Notes: generated by a model not told the origin, from the sequence alone. 64,000 nucleotides of DNA from Arthrobacter sp. (GCF_031179985.1 NZ_JAPSHJ010000015.1:22947-86946), one strand, 5' to 3'; shown: positions 33,727 through 43,243, counted from the first letter of the stretch. Translations and numbers: made by a program.

Positions 33727-35952
33727 CTAGCCTGCCTGCGCCAGTACCAGCGGCAAAACGGCTCCCGCGCCTGCTCGTCGGAGGGCGCGGGCGGCAACCG
33801 TGACGGTCCAGCGGCTGTCGGTGAGGTCGTCCACGAGCATGATGCTTTGCCCGGAGAGTGGTTCCAAAGCGGCAGCGAGTGCCGGTCCCACAGCCAAGCG
33901 GTCCCAAACGCCGGCGAGCCGGTAAGCGCTGTTCCCTCCTCTGGCGCCGGTAGGACCTCCGTGCTCGAGCTGAAGCTGGCCCAGATACGGAATGCGGCCT
34001 ATCCCTGAAATGCCTCGGGCCAGTGACTGCACCAGGACGGGCTTGCTCCTGGAGGGAATACTGACGATTCCGGCAGGCCGGCCCGACCCGCTCCACCCCG
34101 GCGCACGATCGCTGCCCGTACCCCATTCCCGAAGAACCTGGACGCAAGCCTGAAGCATGGCCGGGTCGATCTCCCGGTCAGGGGCGCCGGATGCGAAGAG
34201 CTCGCGCAGGGAGCCACCCCAGCCAAGGTCTGTGAGCCTTGCAAGAACACGTCCCTCCGCTACATTCTCATCCGCTTTGATTTTGCCCTTCACCTGGACG
34301 CCCAGCCGGTCCATCCCAGTGGGCCACTGAAGACGGGCTTCCAGGGCCACACCTGCGCGGCTGAGCGTGGCACCTGCAGCCTCGGTTGCGGAGGAGTTGA
34401 TGTCGGTAGGGAACCAGCGCCCCGCACAGTTGTCGCAACGGCCGCAAGCCCGCGCCGTCGCATCATCGAGGACCGAGGTGATGTACTCCATCCTGCATCC
34501 GGCGGTGTCCTGGTAGATCACCATGGAGTCCTGTTCGTCCACCCGTGCTTCAGCAATACGGCTGTATCTTTCCGAGTCGTAAACCCAAGGCATCCCGGTG
34601 GCGCGCCAACCTCCCCCTACCCGTTCCACTGCTCCATCCACGGCCAGAACTTTCAGCAGCAGCTCCAGCGGTGTCCGGCGGAGGTCCACACGTGCTTCCA
34701 ACGCCACGGTGGACACGGGGCTTCCGGCGTCCGCCAGGGCCGTAAGGACGGCAGCGGCCTTTTCTTCGGACGGCATGGACGCCGTGGCAAAGTACTGCCA
34801 GATATCCCGATCCTCGGATCCGGGCAGAAGAAGTACGTCAGCGTTGGCTGCCCCTCGACCGGCACGGCCAACCTGCTGGTAGTACGCCACAGGCGATGAC
34901 GGGGCTCCAAGGTGCACAACGAAGCCCAGATCCGGCTTGTCGAAACCCATGCCCAGGGCGGATGTGGCAACCAATGCCTTGACCTGGTTGTCTTTGAGCT
35001 GTTGTTCCGCCCGTTCCCGGTCGGCGGGGTCCGTTCGCCCCGAATACGCCAGCACCTTGTGGCCGGCTTCAGCCAGCAGCCGCGCGGTGTCCTCCGCGGC
35101 GGAGACGGTAAGCGTGTAAATGATGCCGCTTCCTGGTAAGTCCGCAAGATGCGTCAGCAACCACCCCAGCCTGTCGCGGGAATCGGGGAGGTTGAGCACC
35201 CCCAGCCGCAGGGACTCCCTGCCAAGGGCACCACGAATGGTCAATACATCCGACCCGAGCTGTTCTTCAATATCGTGAACCACCCTGGAGTTGGCGGTGG
35301 CTGTGGTCGCCAGAACCGGCACAGTACGTGGAAGTTCGGTAATCAGGTCAGCAATGCGCCGGTAGTCCGGCCGGAAATCGTGCCCCCAGTCCGAAATGCA
35401 GTGGGCCTCGTCAATGACAAGCAGCCCGGTCCGCCGGATCAGTTCCGGCAACTGGTTCTCGCGGAACGAGGGATTCGTGAGCCTCTCCGGTGATACCAGC
35501 AGCACGTCCACTTCATCCGATGCCAGCTGCTCCCGGACGGTATCCCACTCGAGCTGGTTGGCAGAGTTGATGGCGACAGCCCTGACTCCGGCCCGTGCTG
35601 CGGCGGCCACCTGGTCCCGCATGAGTGCAAGCAGCGGGGACACGATGAGGGTGGGGCCGGCACCGCGACGGCGAAGCAGCAGGGATGCTACAAAATATAC
35701 GGCGCTTTTCCCCCAACCGGTGCGCTGGACGACGAGAGCCCTGCGCCCGTTTCCAACGAGTGCCTCGATGGCCTCAAACTGGCCATCGTGGAAGCCTGCA
35801 CCAGGATGGCCAACGAGCTCCCGCAAAACCTCAAGGGCCTCCCCGTAGATGGCAGAAGCGGATGAGGATACAGATCCGGCATCGGCGGCAGGAAGAGCGG
35901 CGTCTTGAAGAGCAGCGTCTTGAAGATCGGGGGCATCTCGGTTGGTGAGCAT
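33727..35952 (-). CDS. recQ: RecQ-family ATP-dependent DNA helicase with C-terminal phosphoribosyltransferase-like domain
   Basis: 741 residues. Helicase motif I is QRTGWGKS (about 76-83), motif Ia SPLLALMRDQ, motif II IDEAHCISDWGHDFRPDY (DEAH), motif III ATTATAN, motif V ATSALGMGFDKPD and motif VI QQVGRAGRG. A RecQ zinc cluster follows (CRMEYITSVLDDATARACGRCDNC), then a winged-helix-like part. Instead of an HRDC domain the C-terminus (about 595-741) carries a segment ending SIMLVDDLTDSRWTVTVAARALRRAGAGAV, which resembles the PRPP loop of ComF-like phosphoribosyltransferases. It unwinds recombination intermediates 3'-5'. The first 35 residues are Ala/Asp-rich and the start is uncertain. Confidence 0.88.
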   Translation of the reverse strand: MLTNRDAPDLQDAALQDAALPAADAGSVSSSASAIYGEALEVLRELVGHPGAGFHDGQFEAIEALVGNGRRALVVQRTGWGKSAVYFVASLLLRRRGAGPTLIVSPLLALMRDQVAAAARAGVRAVAINSANQLEWDTVREQLASDEVDVLLVSPERLTNPSFRENQLPELIRRTGLLVIDEAHCISDWGHDFRPDYRRIADLITELPRTVPVLATTATANSRVVHDIEEQLGSDVLTIRGALGRESLRLGVLNLPDSRDRLGWLLTHLADLPGSGIIYTLTVSAAEDTARLLAEAGHKVLAYSGRTDPADRERAEQQLKDNQVKALVATSALGMGFDKPDLGFVVHLGAPSSPVAYYQQVGRAGRGAANADVLLLPGSEDRDIWQYFATASMPSEEKAAAVLTALADAGSPVSTVALEARVDLRRTPLELLLKVLAVDGAVERVGGGWRATGMPWVYDSERYSRIAEARVDEQDSMVIYQDTAGCRMEYITSVLDDATARACGRCDNCAGRWFPTDINSSATEAAGATLSRAGVALEARLQWPTGMDRLGVQVKGKIKADENVAEGRVLARLTDLGWGGSLRELFASGAPDREIDPAMLQACVQVLREWGTGSDRAPGWSGSGRPAGIVSIPSRSKPVLVQSLARGISGIGRIPYLGQLQLEHGGPTGARGGNSAYRLAGVWDRLAVGPALAAALEPLSGQSIMLVDDLTDSRWTVTVAARALRRAGAGAVLPLVLAQAG

Positions 35953-36064
35953 TTCTTCAGTATCCCAGCCACCTCTGACAGCCCAAAAGAAGGCACTCCT
36001 TCCATGTGGATAATCGGACGGGCCGACCCCGGAAAAGGGGAACAGGGTGTTTCCCGCTTCAACG

Positions 36065-36070
36065 TAAGAT
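36065..36070 (+). promoter_or_regulatory. -10 box of a leaderless promoter for phosphomannomutase
   Basis: TAAGAT is followed by 7 nt and the GTG at 36078, with no ribosome binding site. Confidence 0.5.
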
Positions 36071-36077
36071 GGAACGC

Positions 36078-37496
36078 GTGACTAGCGACCAGACAAAGAC
36101 TTTTGACCTCTCGGCGGCCTTCAAGGCCTATGACGTGCGCGGCATTGTGGGCGAATCCATCACTGCGGAAATCGTCGAAGCCGTTGGGGCAGCCTTCGTT
36201 GACATCCTGGCCCTTGAAGGCCAGACGGTTCTTGTCGGCGGGGACATGAGGCCTTCCTCTCCGGAGTTCAGCAAGGCCTTCGCCAACGGTGCAGCCACCC
36301 GGGGCGCCAATGTCCAGTTGCTGGACCTGATCTCCACCGACGAGCTCTACTACGCCTGTGGCGCCCTCAACGCGGCAGGGGCGACTTTCACGGCCAGTCA
36401 CAACCCCGCAGCGTATAACGGCATCAAAATGGCCAAGGCCGGAGCCGTTCCCATCTCCTCGGAAACCGGGCTGAAGGAGATCCAGGCTCTCGCGGAAGAG
36501 TACCTCGCAGCAGGCACGATTGCTGCCGCCCCCAGCCGCGGCCAGATCGGCGTCCATGACGTTCTCAAGGACTACTCCAAATATCTTCGCAGCCTGGTGG
36601 ACCTCTCAAGTTCCCGCCCGCTCAAAGTAGTCGTGGATGCAGGCAACGGCATGGCCGGCCTCACTACGCCGGCCGTCCTCGGCGACACCCTGCTACCCAA
36701 ACTCCCCCTCGAGATCGTTCCCCTCTACTTCGAGCTGGACGGTTCCTTCCCGAACCACCCGGCCAACCCCCTGGAACCGGAAAACCTCCGGGACCTCCAG
36801 GCCGCCGTCGTGGAGCACGGGGCAGATATCGGCCTGGCTTTTGATGGCGACGCAGACCGCTGCTTTGTCATCGACGAAAAGGGCGACCCGGTGTCGCCGT
36901 CGGCCATCACCGGCATGGTGGCGCGGCGCGAAATCGCCCGGGCCAGAGCCCTGGGCGAAGAAACCCCTACCATCATCCACAACCTCCTGACGTCAAAGGC
37001 AGTGGCGGAACTCGTGGAGCACGACGGCGGCCGCGCCGTCCGCACTCGGGTGGGCCATTCGTTCATCAAGGCAGTCATGGCCGAGGAAGGCGCCGTCTTT
37101 GGAGGCGAGCACTCAGCGCACTTCTATTTCCGTGATTTCTGGAATGCAGACACCGGCATGCTCGCCGCCATGCATGTGCTGGCGGCACTCGGTGAACAGC
37201 AGGGTCCGTTGTCTGAACTCGGCCGCGAGTACGAACCCTACGTGTCCTCAGGGGAAATCAACTCCGAGATCGAGGACAAAGCTGCTGCAGTGGAACGGGT
37301 CCGCAACAACTTCGAGAATGAAGATGTTGAGATCGACCACATGGACGGCAGCACCTTCACCGCCAGGGACGGCAGCTGGTGGTTCAACCTTCGCCCCTCC
37401 AACACCGAGCCGTTCCTGCGGCTCAACGCTGAAGCCAAGGACAGGGCCACAATGGAGAGCCTGCGCGACCGCGTCCTCGCCCTGGTCCGGAGCTAG
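36078..37496 (+). CDS. manB: Phosphomannomutase/phosphoglucomutase
   Basis: A 472-residue alpha-D-phosphohexomutase. The catalytic phosphoserine loop is TASHNPAAYNGIK (about 113), the metal loop DGDADRCF (about 257-264), the sugar-binding loop GEHSAHFYFRDF (about 345), and the phosphate-contact loop RPSNTEPFLRLN near the C-terminus. It interconverts hexose 6- and 1-phosphates for GDP-mannose, cell-wall and glycan synthesis. GTG 36078 fits the leaderless -10 spacing; the ATG at 36069 lies within the -10 box. The next gene starts 13 nt after the stop. Confidence 0.92.
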   Translation: MTSDQTKTFDLSAAFKAYDVRGIVGESITAEIVEAVGAAFVDILALEGQTVLVGGDMRPSSPEFSKAFANGAATRGANVQLLDLISTDELYYACGALNAAGATFTASHNPAAYNGIKMAKAGAVPISSETGLKEIQALAEEYLAAGTIAAAPSRGQIGVHDVLKDYSKYLRSLVDLSSSRPLKVVVDAGNGMAGLTTPAVLGDTLLPKLPLEIVPLYFELDGSFPNHPANPLEPENLRDLQAAVVEHGADIGLAFDGDADRCFVIDEKGDPVSPSAITGMVARREIARARALGEETPTIIHNLLTSKAVAELVEHDGGRAVRTRVGHSFIKAVMAEEGAVFGGEHSAHFYFRDFWNADTGMLAAMHVLAALGEQQGPLSELGREYEPYVSSGEINSEIEDKAAAVERVRNNFENEDVEIDHMDGSTFTARDGSWWFNLRPSNTEPFLRLNAEAKDRATMESLRDRVLALVRS

Positions 37497-37509
37497 TCCG
37501 CGGTTTGCC

Positions 37510-38061
37510 ATGACTGACGCATCCCCTAACACCACTACATCCGGCGACTCCGCGTTGCGCGGAACATCCCTGCCTCAAGGTTCGGAGCCCGTAACTGCCG
37601 ACCCCGAAACCTCCTGGCGCAGCTCGGTGGCCCCGGCCACTGCGACGGATCTGGAAAACCTGCTGGGCACCGGAGTCGGCGCGGCCCAGGAACAACTCGG
37701 ACGGAACGGCGGGTTCCTGCCGTTTGCGCTCGTGGTGGAGAACGACGGCGAGGTCCGTCTGGTGGCGGTCACGCCGTCGGACGCCCCGGCCGGGTCCGAC
37801 GCCGACTTTGATGCCGATTCGATGATCAGCGATCTCAGGGAGCTCCTCAAGCAGAACCGTGACGATTTCCGGGCAGCGGCAGTGGTCTGCGACATCACCT
37901 TGCTCGAAGAGGACACCGACGCTATCCACGTGGCGACGGAGCACCGGGACGGGGCTGTCTTTTCCGCCGTCCTTCCGTACACGACGAACGCCGACTCCGG
38001 TGAGCTGACTTTCGGACAGCTCGCAGCCGACTCAGATAAACCCACCGTCTGGGTGGACTAG
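37510..38061 (+). CDS. Conserved hypothetical protein downstream of phosphomannomutase
   Basis: 183 residues, acidic, with no membrane helix. The N-terminal 35 residues are low-complexity Ser/Thr. The rest (FLPFALVVENDGEVRLVAVTP, MISDLRELLKQNRDDFRAAAVVCDITLLEEDTDAIHVATEHRDGAVFSAVLPY) looks like a single alpha/beta domain found beside mutase genes in related actinobacteria. Function is unknown. Proximity implies co-transcription with manB. Confidence 0.7.
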   Translation: MTDASPNTTTSGDSALRGTSLPQGSEPVTADPETSWRSSVAPATATDLENLLGTGVGAAQEQLGRNGGFLPFALVVENDGEVRLVAVTPSDAPAGSDADFDADSMISDLRELLKQNRDDFRAAAVVCDITLLEEDTDAIHVATEHRDGAVFSAVLPYTTNADSGELTFGQLAADSDKPTVWVD

Positions 38062-38082
38062 CACCACTCTCTACCCGTCGGG

Positions 38083-39372
38083 TTAGAACCAGGCCGTCCT
38101 GCGCAATGGCGGCTGGTCCCCTCCAGCCTTCTGAACCAGGATCTGGTTTACGCCGGTGGTGCCGTCCTCAAAGCCGAGGGCACTTGCGGCCATATACAGC
38201 CGCCAAACCCGTGCGCGTCCTGCCCCGCCGGCCTCTACCGCTTCATCCCAGTGATCTTCGAGGTTCCGCACCCACGCCCGGAGCGTCAGCGCATAATGCC
38301 GGCGGAGGGCTTCAACGTCCAGCACCTCCAGGCGGGCCGCCTCAAGCGCCGTGACCATCTCGCCCAGGCTAAGCATCTCCCCATCGGGGAAAACGTAGCG
38401 GGGAATGAAGGAGTCCGGGTCCGGATCGGTAGGCCCGGCGTTCCACGAGATGGCGTGATTGAGGAGCCTGCCGCCGGGGCGCAACAGGTCGCGCAGCTGG
38501 GATGTGTACGTTGGCATCTGCTCACTGCCCACATGCTCGGACATTCCAATGGAGCTGATGGCGTCAAACGGGCCGTCATTGACGTCGCGGTAGTCCTGGA
38601 TCCTGATCTCCACTCTGTCGGTCAGCCCGGCTTCAGCCACCCGCTTGCTGGCCAGTGCCGCCTGTTCTGCCGAAAGGGTGACCCCGACGACGTCGACACC
38701 GTAACGCTGGGCGGCATGGAGGGCGAAGCTCCCCCAGCCGCAACCCACGTCCAGCACGCGCATGCCAGGTTGCAGACCCAGCTTGCGGCAGACAAGATCG
38801 AGTTTGGCCTCCTGGGCGGCGTCAAGGCCGGCCTGCTCGTTCTCCCATACCGCGCACGAGTAAACCAGTGACGGACCGAGCACCAAAGCATAGAAGTCAT
38901 TGCCGACGTCGTAGTGGTGGGAAATCGCCGCGGCGTCCCTCTTCTTGGAGTGCCGGCGCCCATGGCGGCCCACATTCGCTTCTTCCGGGGGCGGTGCCGG
39001 ATTGGGCCCCAGAGCACCCAGCCGGACCGCCGTCCTGACCAGCTTCAGGACTTCACGAGCCGTCAATGAGCGGGCAGGGGCACCCTCGGCAAACTTCGCG
39101 ATGGAATTCAAAGCGGCAAAGGTCTCAAAGATGTCACCGGGAGCATCGATGTCACCTGAAACATAGGCACGGCTCAGTCCCAGCTGCCCCGGCGACCACA
39201 GTATCCGCCGCAGAGCCCGCCGGGATCGAAACATGACCAGAGGAGCATCGGGCGGGCCCGCCTCTGAACCGTCCCACGCCTGCACACGCACCGGGATGTC
39301 CTCCGCTCCCAAGACAATAGCCAGTGCTTGCGCGAGCCGTTGTGCCACACCCGTTGTTTTCGACATCTGCAT
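38083..39372 (-). CDS. Cyclopropane-fatty-acyl-phospholipid synthase-like methyltransferase
   Basis: 429 residues. After an SCP2-like N-terminal region, the SAM-dependent core shows SHHYDVGNDFYALVLGPSLVYSCAVW, the SAM motif VLDVGCGWGSFALHAAQRYGVDVVGVTLS and ISSIGMSEHVGSEQMPTY, all characteristic of the CFA/mycolic-acid cyclopropane synthase family. It would methylenate or methyl-branch membrane lipid acyl chains. ATG 39372 is chosen because GGGGAG ends 7 nt upstream; ATG 39366 and 39387 are alternatives. It converges on the upstream hypothetical gene. Confidence 0.88.
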   Translation of the reverse strand: MQMSKTTGVAQRLAQALAIVLGAEDIPVRVQAWDGSEAGPPDAPLVMFRSRRALRRILWSPGQLGLSRAYVSGDIDAPGDIFETFAALNSIAKFAEGAPARSLTAREVLKLVRTAVRLGALGPNPAPPPEEANVGRHGRRHSKKRDAAAISHHYDVGNDFYALVLGPSLVYSCAVWENEQAGLDAAQEAKLDLVCRKLGLQPGMRVLDVGCGWGSFALHAAQRYGVDVVGVTLSAEQAALASKRVAEAGLTDRVEIRIQDYRDVNDGPFDAISSIGMSEHVGSEQMPTYTSQLRDLLRPGGRLLNHAISWNAGPTDPDPDSFIPRYVFPDGEMLSLGEMVTALEAARLEVLDVEALRRHYALTLRAWVRNLEDHWDEAVEAGGAGRARVWRLYMAASALGFEDGTTGVNQILVQKAGGDQPPLRRTAWF

Positions 39373-39489
39373 TGCCTCTCTCCCCATGCCATCGCCTGAA
39401 CTCCAACCTACTCCCCGGAGGTATCAACGTCAGGTGGCACCGGCCGAAGACACGCCAGGGTCGCATCAGGTGCCGATCGACCTGCGCAA

Positions 39490-40302
39490 TCAGCGTCTAG
39501 AGGGACGCGCGGCAGGGATCAGCCCCGCGTGCACCTCGCCCGCTACCCAAAGGCGGACCATCGCACTGAACAGCTCTCCGTTTTCAACATTCCAGACGTG
39601 ATGCATTCCCGGCGCGACCCTAAACTCTGCGTGGGGCAGCAGAGAGCCCAAGCCTGCGAATGAAGCAGCCACAATTGCCGGCTCCCTCTCCCCAGCAACG
39701 GCCAGGAGACGGCCAGGGAACAAAGCCAGTTCTTCAGGGACTGCACCCGCATACACCTCCCGGAGCATCCGTTCCGCGTTGGAACGCCGGACGGATAATC
39801 CGTGGCGGACGTATAGCTCCACGGAATCTTTGGGCAAGCGGAACGCCCTGGCTTGTCCCCGCCAGAACCAGGCCCTCTCCCAAAAGACGAACTGGAGGGC
39901 TGCGAGCCATCGGGTGGGTCCCCGGACCTCTGCCATCACTGCTCCGCTAACCAGCACGGAAGATGCAATTTCGGGGTGCCTGGCGATGAGGTGGAGAGCG
40001 ACGACAGCCCCCATGGACAGGCCCACGACGTGAACCGGTCCAGGTTCTGCCTGCTCGGCAATGAAGGCGGCCACTGCGTCCGCCGCCCCTGCCAGGTCTG
40101 TCCAGTCCTCGGCCACCCTGCTTCCAAAACCGGGCAGGTCAGGGGTGAGGATCCGGTAGTCAGGAAGTGCTTTTACCTGGGGGTCCCACATCCAGTTGGC
40201 GACGTTTCCGCCGTGCAGGAACACAATAGTCCCGCCAGTGGGAGCCCCGGCATCTGCTGACCTCGGATGGATCTCGGGGTAGGTATCGGCGTGCGCACTC
40301 AT
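39490..40302 (-). CDS. Alpha/beta-fold hydrolase
   Basis: A 270-residue hydrolase: HGG oxyanion segment (VFLHGGNVANWMW), nucleophile elbow GLSMGAVVAL, and the C-terminal catalytic His in APGMHHVWNVENGELF. The substrate is unknown. AAGGAA 6 nt upstream supports ATG 40302. That ATG overlaps the stop of the PadR regulator gene (40299-40302), so regulator and hydrolase form one operon and the hydrolase is a probable PadR target. Confidence 0.87.
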   Translation of the reverse strand: MSAHADTYPEIHPRSADAGAPTGGTIVFLHGGNVANWMWDPQVKALPDYRILTPDLPGFGSRVAEDWTDLAGAADAVAAFIAEQAEPGPVHVVGLSMGAVVALHLIARHPEIASSVLVSGAVMAEVRGPTRWLAALQFVFWERAWFWRGQARAFRLPKDSVELYVRHGLSVRRSNAERMLREVYAGAVPEELALFPGRLLAVAGEREPAIVAASFAGLGSLLPHAEFRVAPGMHHVWNVENGELFSAMVRLWVAGEVHAGLIPAARPSRR

Positions 40303-40823
40303 ACCAGTTCCTTTTCGATGTCCTGCAGCCAATCGAGTTCTGCTTTGAGGTGCCGGATTCCGTTCCTCAACGTGGCCAGCTGAAAGTACAGCGCCTCCCC
40401 CGGCGAAGCGGCACGGCTTGCGTCCAGCTGCTCCTGCAGCGAGGCAAGGTAGCTGAGGGCAGCCTCCCGACGGCGGTCAAACAGCTTGTGCAGCTGCTTC
40501 TCATCGAGCTGGGCCGCGAAAAACACCCGCCCGAGGAAGGCATTCCGTTCGGCGTCGGGGGCCGGATCGGTTTCGAGCCACTCAAGGAGCGCCGCCCTCC
40601 CATGCTCGGTGATCCTGTGCACCTGTTTGGACGGAAGACCATCTTGCTGCACGGTTTCCGCAATGCAGAGCCCGTCCTTGACCAGTGTTGTCAGGGTCCT
40701 GTAAATCTGCGCCTTATCGGCCGACCAGAAGTGGTTCACCGTCGCGTCAAAATGCTTCTTGAGTTCGTAGCCCGTCATGGGCGCGAGGCTGAGCAAGCCC
40801 AGAATCAGGCGGGAAAGTGTCAT
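40299..40823 (-). CDS. PadR-family transcriptional regulator
   Basis: 174 residues. The winged helix is SRLILGLLSLAPMTGYELKKHFDATVNHFWSADKAQIYRTLTTLVKDGLCIAETV, with wing SKQVHRITEHGRAALLEWL. A C-terminal helical dimerisation domain (RRREAALSYLASLQEQLD) follows, as in the AphA/PadR-like group. ATG 40823 is preferred over an in-frame ATG at 40838 because the latter lies inside the operator palindrome. It probably represses its own operon. Confidence 0.88.
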   Translation of the reverse strand: MTLSRLILGLLSLAPMTGYELKKHFDATVNHFWSADKAQIYRTLTTLVKDGLCIAETVQQDGLPSKQVHRITEHGRAALLEWLETDPAPDAERNAFLGRVFFAAQLDEKQLHKLFDRRREAALSYLASLQEQLDASRAASPGEALYFQLATLRNGIRHLKAELDWLQDIEKELV

Positions 40824-40832
40824 AAGCCATGG

Positions 40833-40858
40833 TGACATATCTACTAGTAGACTTGTCA
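40833..40858. promoter_or_regulatory. 26-bp operator palindrome of the PadR-hydrolase operon
   Basis: The core TCTACTAGTAGA (40840-40851) is a perfect palindrome. Outer arms TGACA (40833-40837) and TGTCA (40854-40858) extend it, giving 11 of 13 complementary pairs. On the minus strand TTGACA (40859-40854), a consensus -35 hexamer, overlaps one arm, so a bound regulator would block the promoter of the padR gene. No good -10 hexamer is visible. Confidence 0.7.
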
Positions 40859-40935
40859 ACCGCATCAGGGCAGGGCAGCAATCCCCCCTTCTGATCCCTC
40901 TTCCCAAACTGGGTCCCAAAACCGGCTTAAACGCA

Positions 40936-40973
40936 GCGGCTCCGCACCTTTCCGAGGAAAGGTGCGGAGCCGC
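40936..40973 (-). terminator. Terminator after pckG
   Basis: A 17-bp perfect stem (GCGGCTCCGCACCTTTC and its complement, 40936-40952/40957-40973) with a 4-nt loop. On the minus strand a short TTT follows after 4 nt. It lies between pckG and the padR promoter. Confidence 0.65.
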
Positions 40974-41056
40974 CGTCGTCATCCGGGCCTCCGCCTGGGC
41001 CCACGCTGCCGAGGGGTCCCCAATCGAGCTTGCGAGACTGGGGAAGCAGTGGGGAT

Positions 41057-42883
41057 TTAGCTGAGGCGGGCCTTAAGGTGGGCCAGTTCGGTCTGGAGCG
41101 CATCGGGCAGCGAGCCACCAAAGTTGGCGTACCACTCCTCGATGGAGGCCAGCTCGGTTGCCCACTCCTGCGGGTCCACGCGTACGGCTTCTTCCACCTG
41201 GGCAGGGGTCATATCCAGGCCGGTCAGATCAATCGAGTCACCGGTGGGAACGAAACCGATGGGGGTTTCGACGGCGGCCGCCTTACCCTCGAGGCGCTCC
41301 ATGGCCCACTTGAGGACACGGGCGTTGTCCCCGAACCCGGGCCACGCGAATCCGCCTTCCGGCGTGCGACGGAACCAGTTGACCAGGAAGATCTTGGGAA
41401 GCCGCGCCGGGTTCGCCTTGGCCGAAAGGTTGACCCAGTGGTTGAGGTAATCACCGGCGTCGTACCCGATGAACGGAAGCATGGCCATCGGGTCACGGCG
41501 CACAACGCCTACGGCACCCGCCGCTGCCGCGGTGGTTTCCGAGGAAAGGGTGGAGCCCATGAAGATTCCGTTGGACCAGTCAAAGGACTGGGTAACCAGG
41601 GGGATGGTCGTCTTGCGGCGTCCACCGAACAGGATCGCTGAAAGCTCGACGCCGTCCGGGTTGTTGTACTCCTCGGCCAGCATGTCGATCTGGTCGATGG
41701 GGGTGCAGAAACGTGAGTTGGGGTGAGCCGCGGGCTGGTCCGAGTCCGGCGTCCACGAGTTCCCCTGCCAGTCCGTGAGGTGGGCAGGAACGTCATCGGT
41801 CATGCCCTCCCACCAGACTCCGCCATCGTCGGTCAGTGCGACGTTGGTGAAGATGCTGTTGCCCTTGGCGATGGCGCGCATGGCGTTGGGGTTGGTTCCC
41901 CAGCCGGTTCCGGGAGCTACGCCGAAAAGGCCTGCTTCCGGGTTGACGGCGCGCAGTTCGCCTTCCTTGCCGAACCGCATCCAGGTGATGTCATCACCAA
42001 GCGTTTCGACCTTCCACCCATCAATGGTGGGATCAAGGAGGGCAAGGTTTGTTTTGCCGCAGGCGGACGGGAAGGCCGCCGAGACGTAGTATTTTTTCTG
42101 CTCAGGTGAGGTCAGCTTGAGGATAAGCATGTGCTCGGCCAGCCAGCCCTCATCGCGGGCCATGACTGAGGCGATGCGCAGGGCATAGCACTTCTTACCC
42201 AGCAGGGCGTTGCCGCCGTAACCGGAACCGAACGACCAAATGGAGCGCTCTTCGGGGAAGTGCACAATCCACTTGTCCGGGTTGCAGGGCCAGGCGACGT
42301 CTGCCTCGCCAGGCGCGAGAGGCGCCCCCAGGGAGTGGAGGGCCGGAACGAAAAAGGCGTTGTTTGCCGTGATACGGTCCAGGACCTCTGTGCCGATGCG
42401 GGCCATGATGCGCATCGAGGCAACAACGTACGCGCTGTCCGTAATCTCGACGCCGAACTTGGGGTCCTCGGCGTCAAGGTGTCCCATGACGAAGGGAATG
42501 ACGTACATGGTCCGGCCGCGCATGGAACCGGCGAAGAGGCCGTGAAGCTTCTCCTTCATCTCATCCGGGGCCATCCAGTTATTGGTGAAGCCGGCGTCGC
42601 GCTTGTTCTGCGAGCAGATGAAGGTCTGCTCCTCGACGCGCGCAACATCCGCAGGATCGGAGAAAGCAGCAAAGGAGTTGGGGAACGATTCCTGGTTGAG
42701 TCGGGTCAGAGTGCCGGCAGCGACGAGTTCGTCGGTGAGCCTGGTATTTTCCTCTTCGGAGCCGTCGACCCAGTGGATGCGGGCAGGCTGAGTGAGTTCA
42801 GCAACCTCCTCGACCCACGCCAGCAGGCCGGCATGTGTGGTTGGTGCTTTCTCAAGCAGCGGCAGTCGCGCCAGATCGCCCAT
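41057..42883 (-). CDS. pckG: Phosphoenolpyruvate carboxykinase (GTP)
   Basis: A 608-residue GTP-type PEPCK, the first committed step of gluconeogenesis (oxaloacetate plus GTP to PEP). Landmarks: the P-loop [53 protein letters not shown], and [12 protein letters not shown] near the N-terminus; length matches the family. GAAGGGA precedes the ATG. The 278-nt upstream gap carries a perfect Crp/GlxR-type site and a second palindrome, consistent with control by carbon source. Confidence 0.96.
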   Translation of the reverse strand: MGDLARLPLLEKAPTTHAGLLAWVEEVAELTQPARIHWVDGSEEENTRLTDELVAAGTLTRLNQESFPNSFAAFSDPADVARVEEQTFICSQNKRDAGFTNNWMAPDEMKEKLHGLFAGSMRGRTMYVIPFVMGHLDAEDPKFGVEITDSAYVVASMRIMARIGTEVLDRITANNAFFVPALHSLGAPLAPGEADVAWPCNPDKWIVHFPEERSIWSFGSGYGGNALLGKKCYALRIASVMARDEGWLAEHMLILKLTSPEQKKYYVSAAFPSACGKTNLALLDPTIDGWKVETLGDDITWMRFGKEGELRAVNPEAGLFGVAPGTGWGTNPNAMRAIAKGNSIFTNVALTDDGGVWWEGMTDDVPAHLTDWQGNSWTPDSDQPAAHPNSRFCTPIDQIDMLAEEYNNPDGVELSAILFGGRRKTTIPLVTQSFDWSNGIFMGSTLSSETTAAAAGAVGVVRRDPMAMLPFIGYDAGDYLNHWVNLSAKANPARLPKIFLVNWFRRTPEGGFAWPGFGDNARVLKWAMERLEGKAAAVETPIGFVPTGDSIDLTGLDMTPAQVEEAVRVDPQEWATELASIEEWYANFGGSLPDALQTELAHLKARLS

Positions 42884-43033
42884 TGCGGTTCCCTTCCTCG
42901 GGTTCAGTGGTGTGTCCTAAATGCTAGGTGTCCAACCGCCTGTAAATTCCGCCGTAAATGCAGGGCCGAACGTGGATGCCAACAGAAAAACCGCGTGAAC
43001 TCAAGGAAGAGCGCTATCAAAATACTGGACTTT

Positions 43034-43049
43034 TGTGAGTAAGCTCACA
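43034..43049. promoter_or_regulatory. Crp/GlxR-type binding site upstream of pckG
   Basis: TGTGAGTAAGCTCACA is an exact match to TGTGA-N6-TCACA. It lies about 150 bp upstream of the pckG start codon. Crp/GlxR regulators link cAMP and carbon status to central metabolism, so gluconeogenic pckG is a sensible target. Confidence 0.65.
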
Positions 43050-43061
43050 TAGACCGGTCTA
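43050..43061. promoter_or_regulatory. TAGACCGGTCTA palindrome next to the Crp-type site
   Basis: A perfect 12-bp palindrome directly abutting the Crp/GlxR-type site. A second regulator of pckG is possible; the factor is unknown. Confidence 0.35.
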
Positions 43062-43161
43062 GTCGTGCAGATTACATCTGTTTCGATTTGGAAGTACGGC
43101 CGCATCTCGCGTAAAGTAATTCGAGGTTCGCAGAGAGCGAAGTTCTCCAAGAGCCGCGAAT

Positions 43162-43235
<74 letters not shown>

Positions 43236-43243
43236 CAATACAC

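Noticed and set aside
43050..43061. TAGACCGGTCTA as an McbR-type site
   Set aside because: The known motif has six bases between TAGAC and GTCTA; here there are two.
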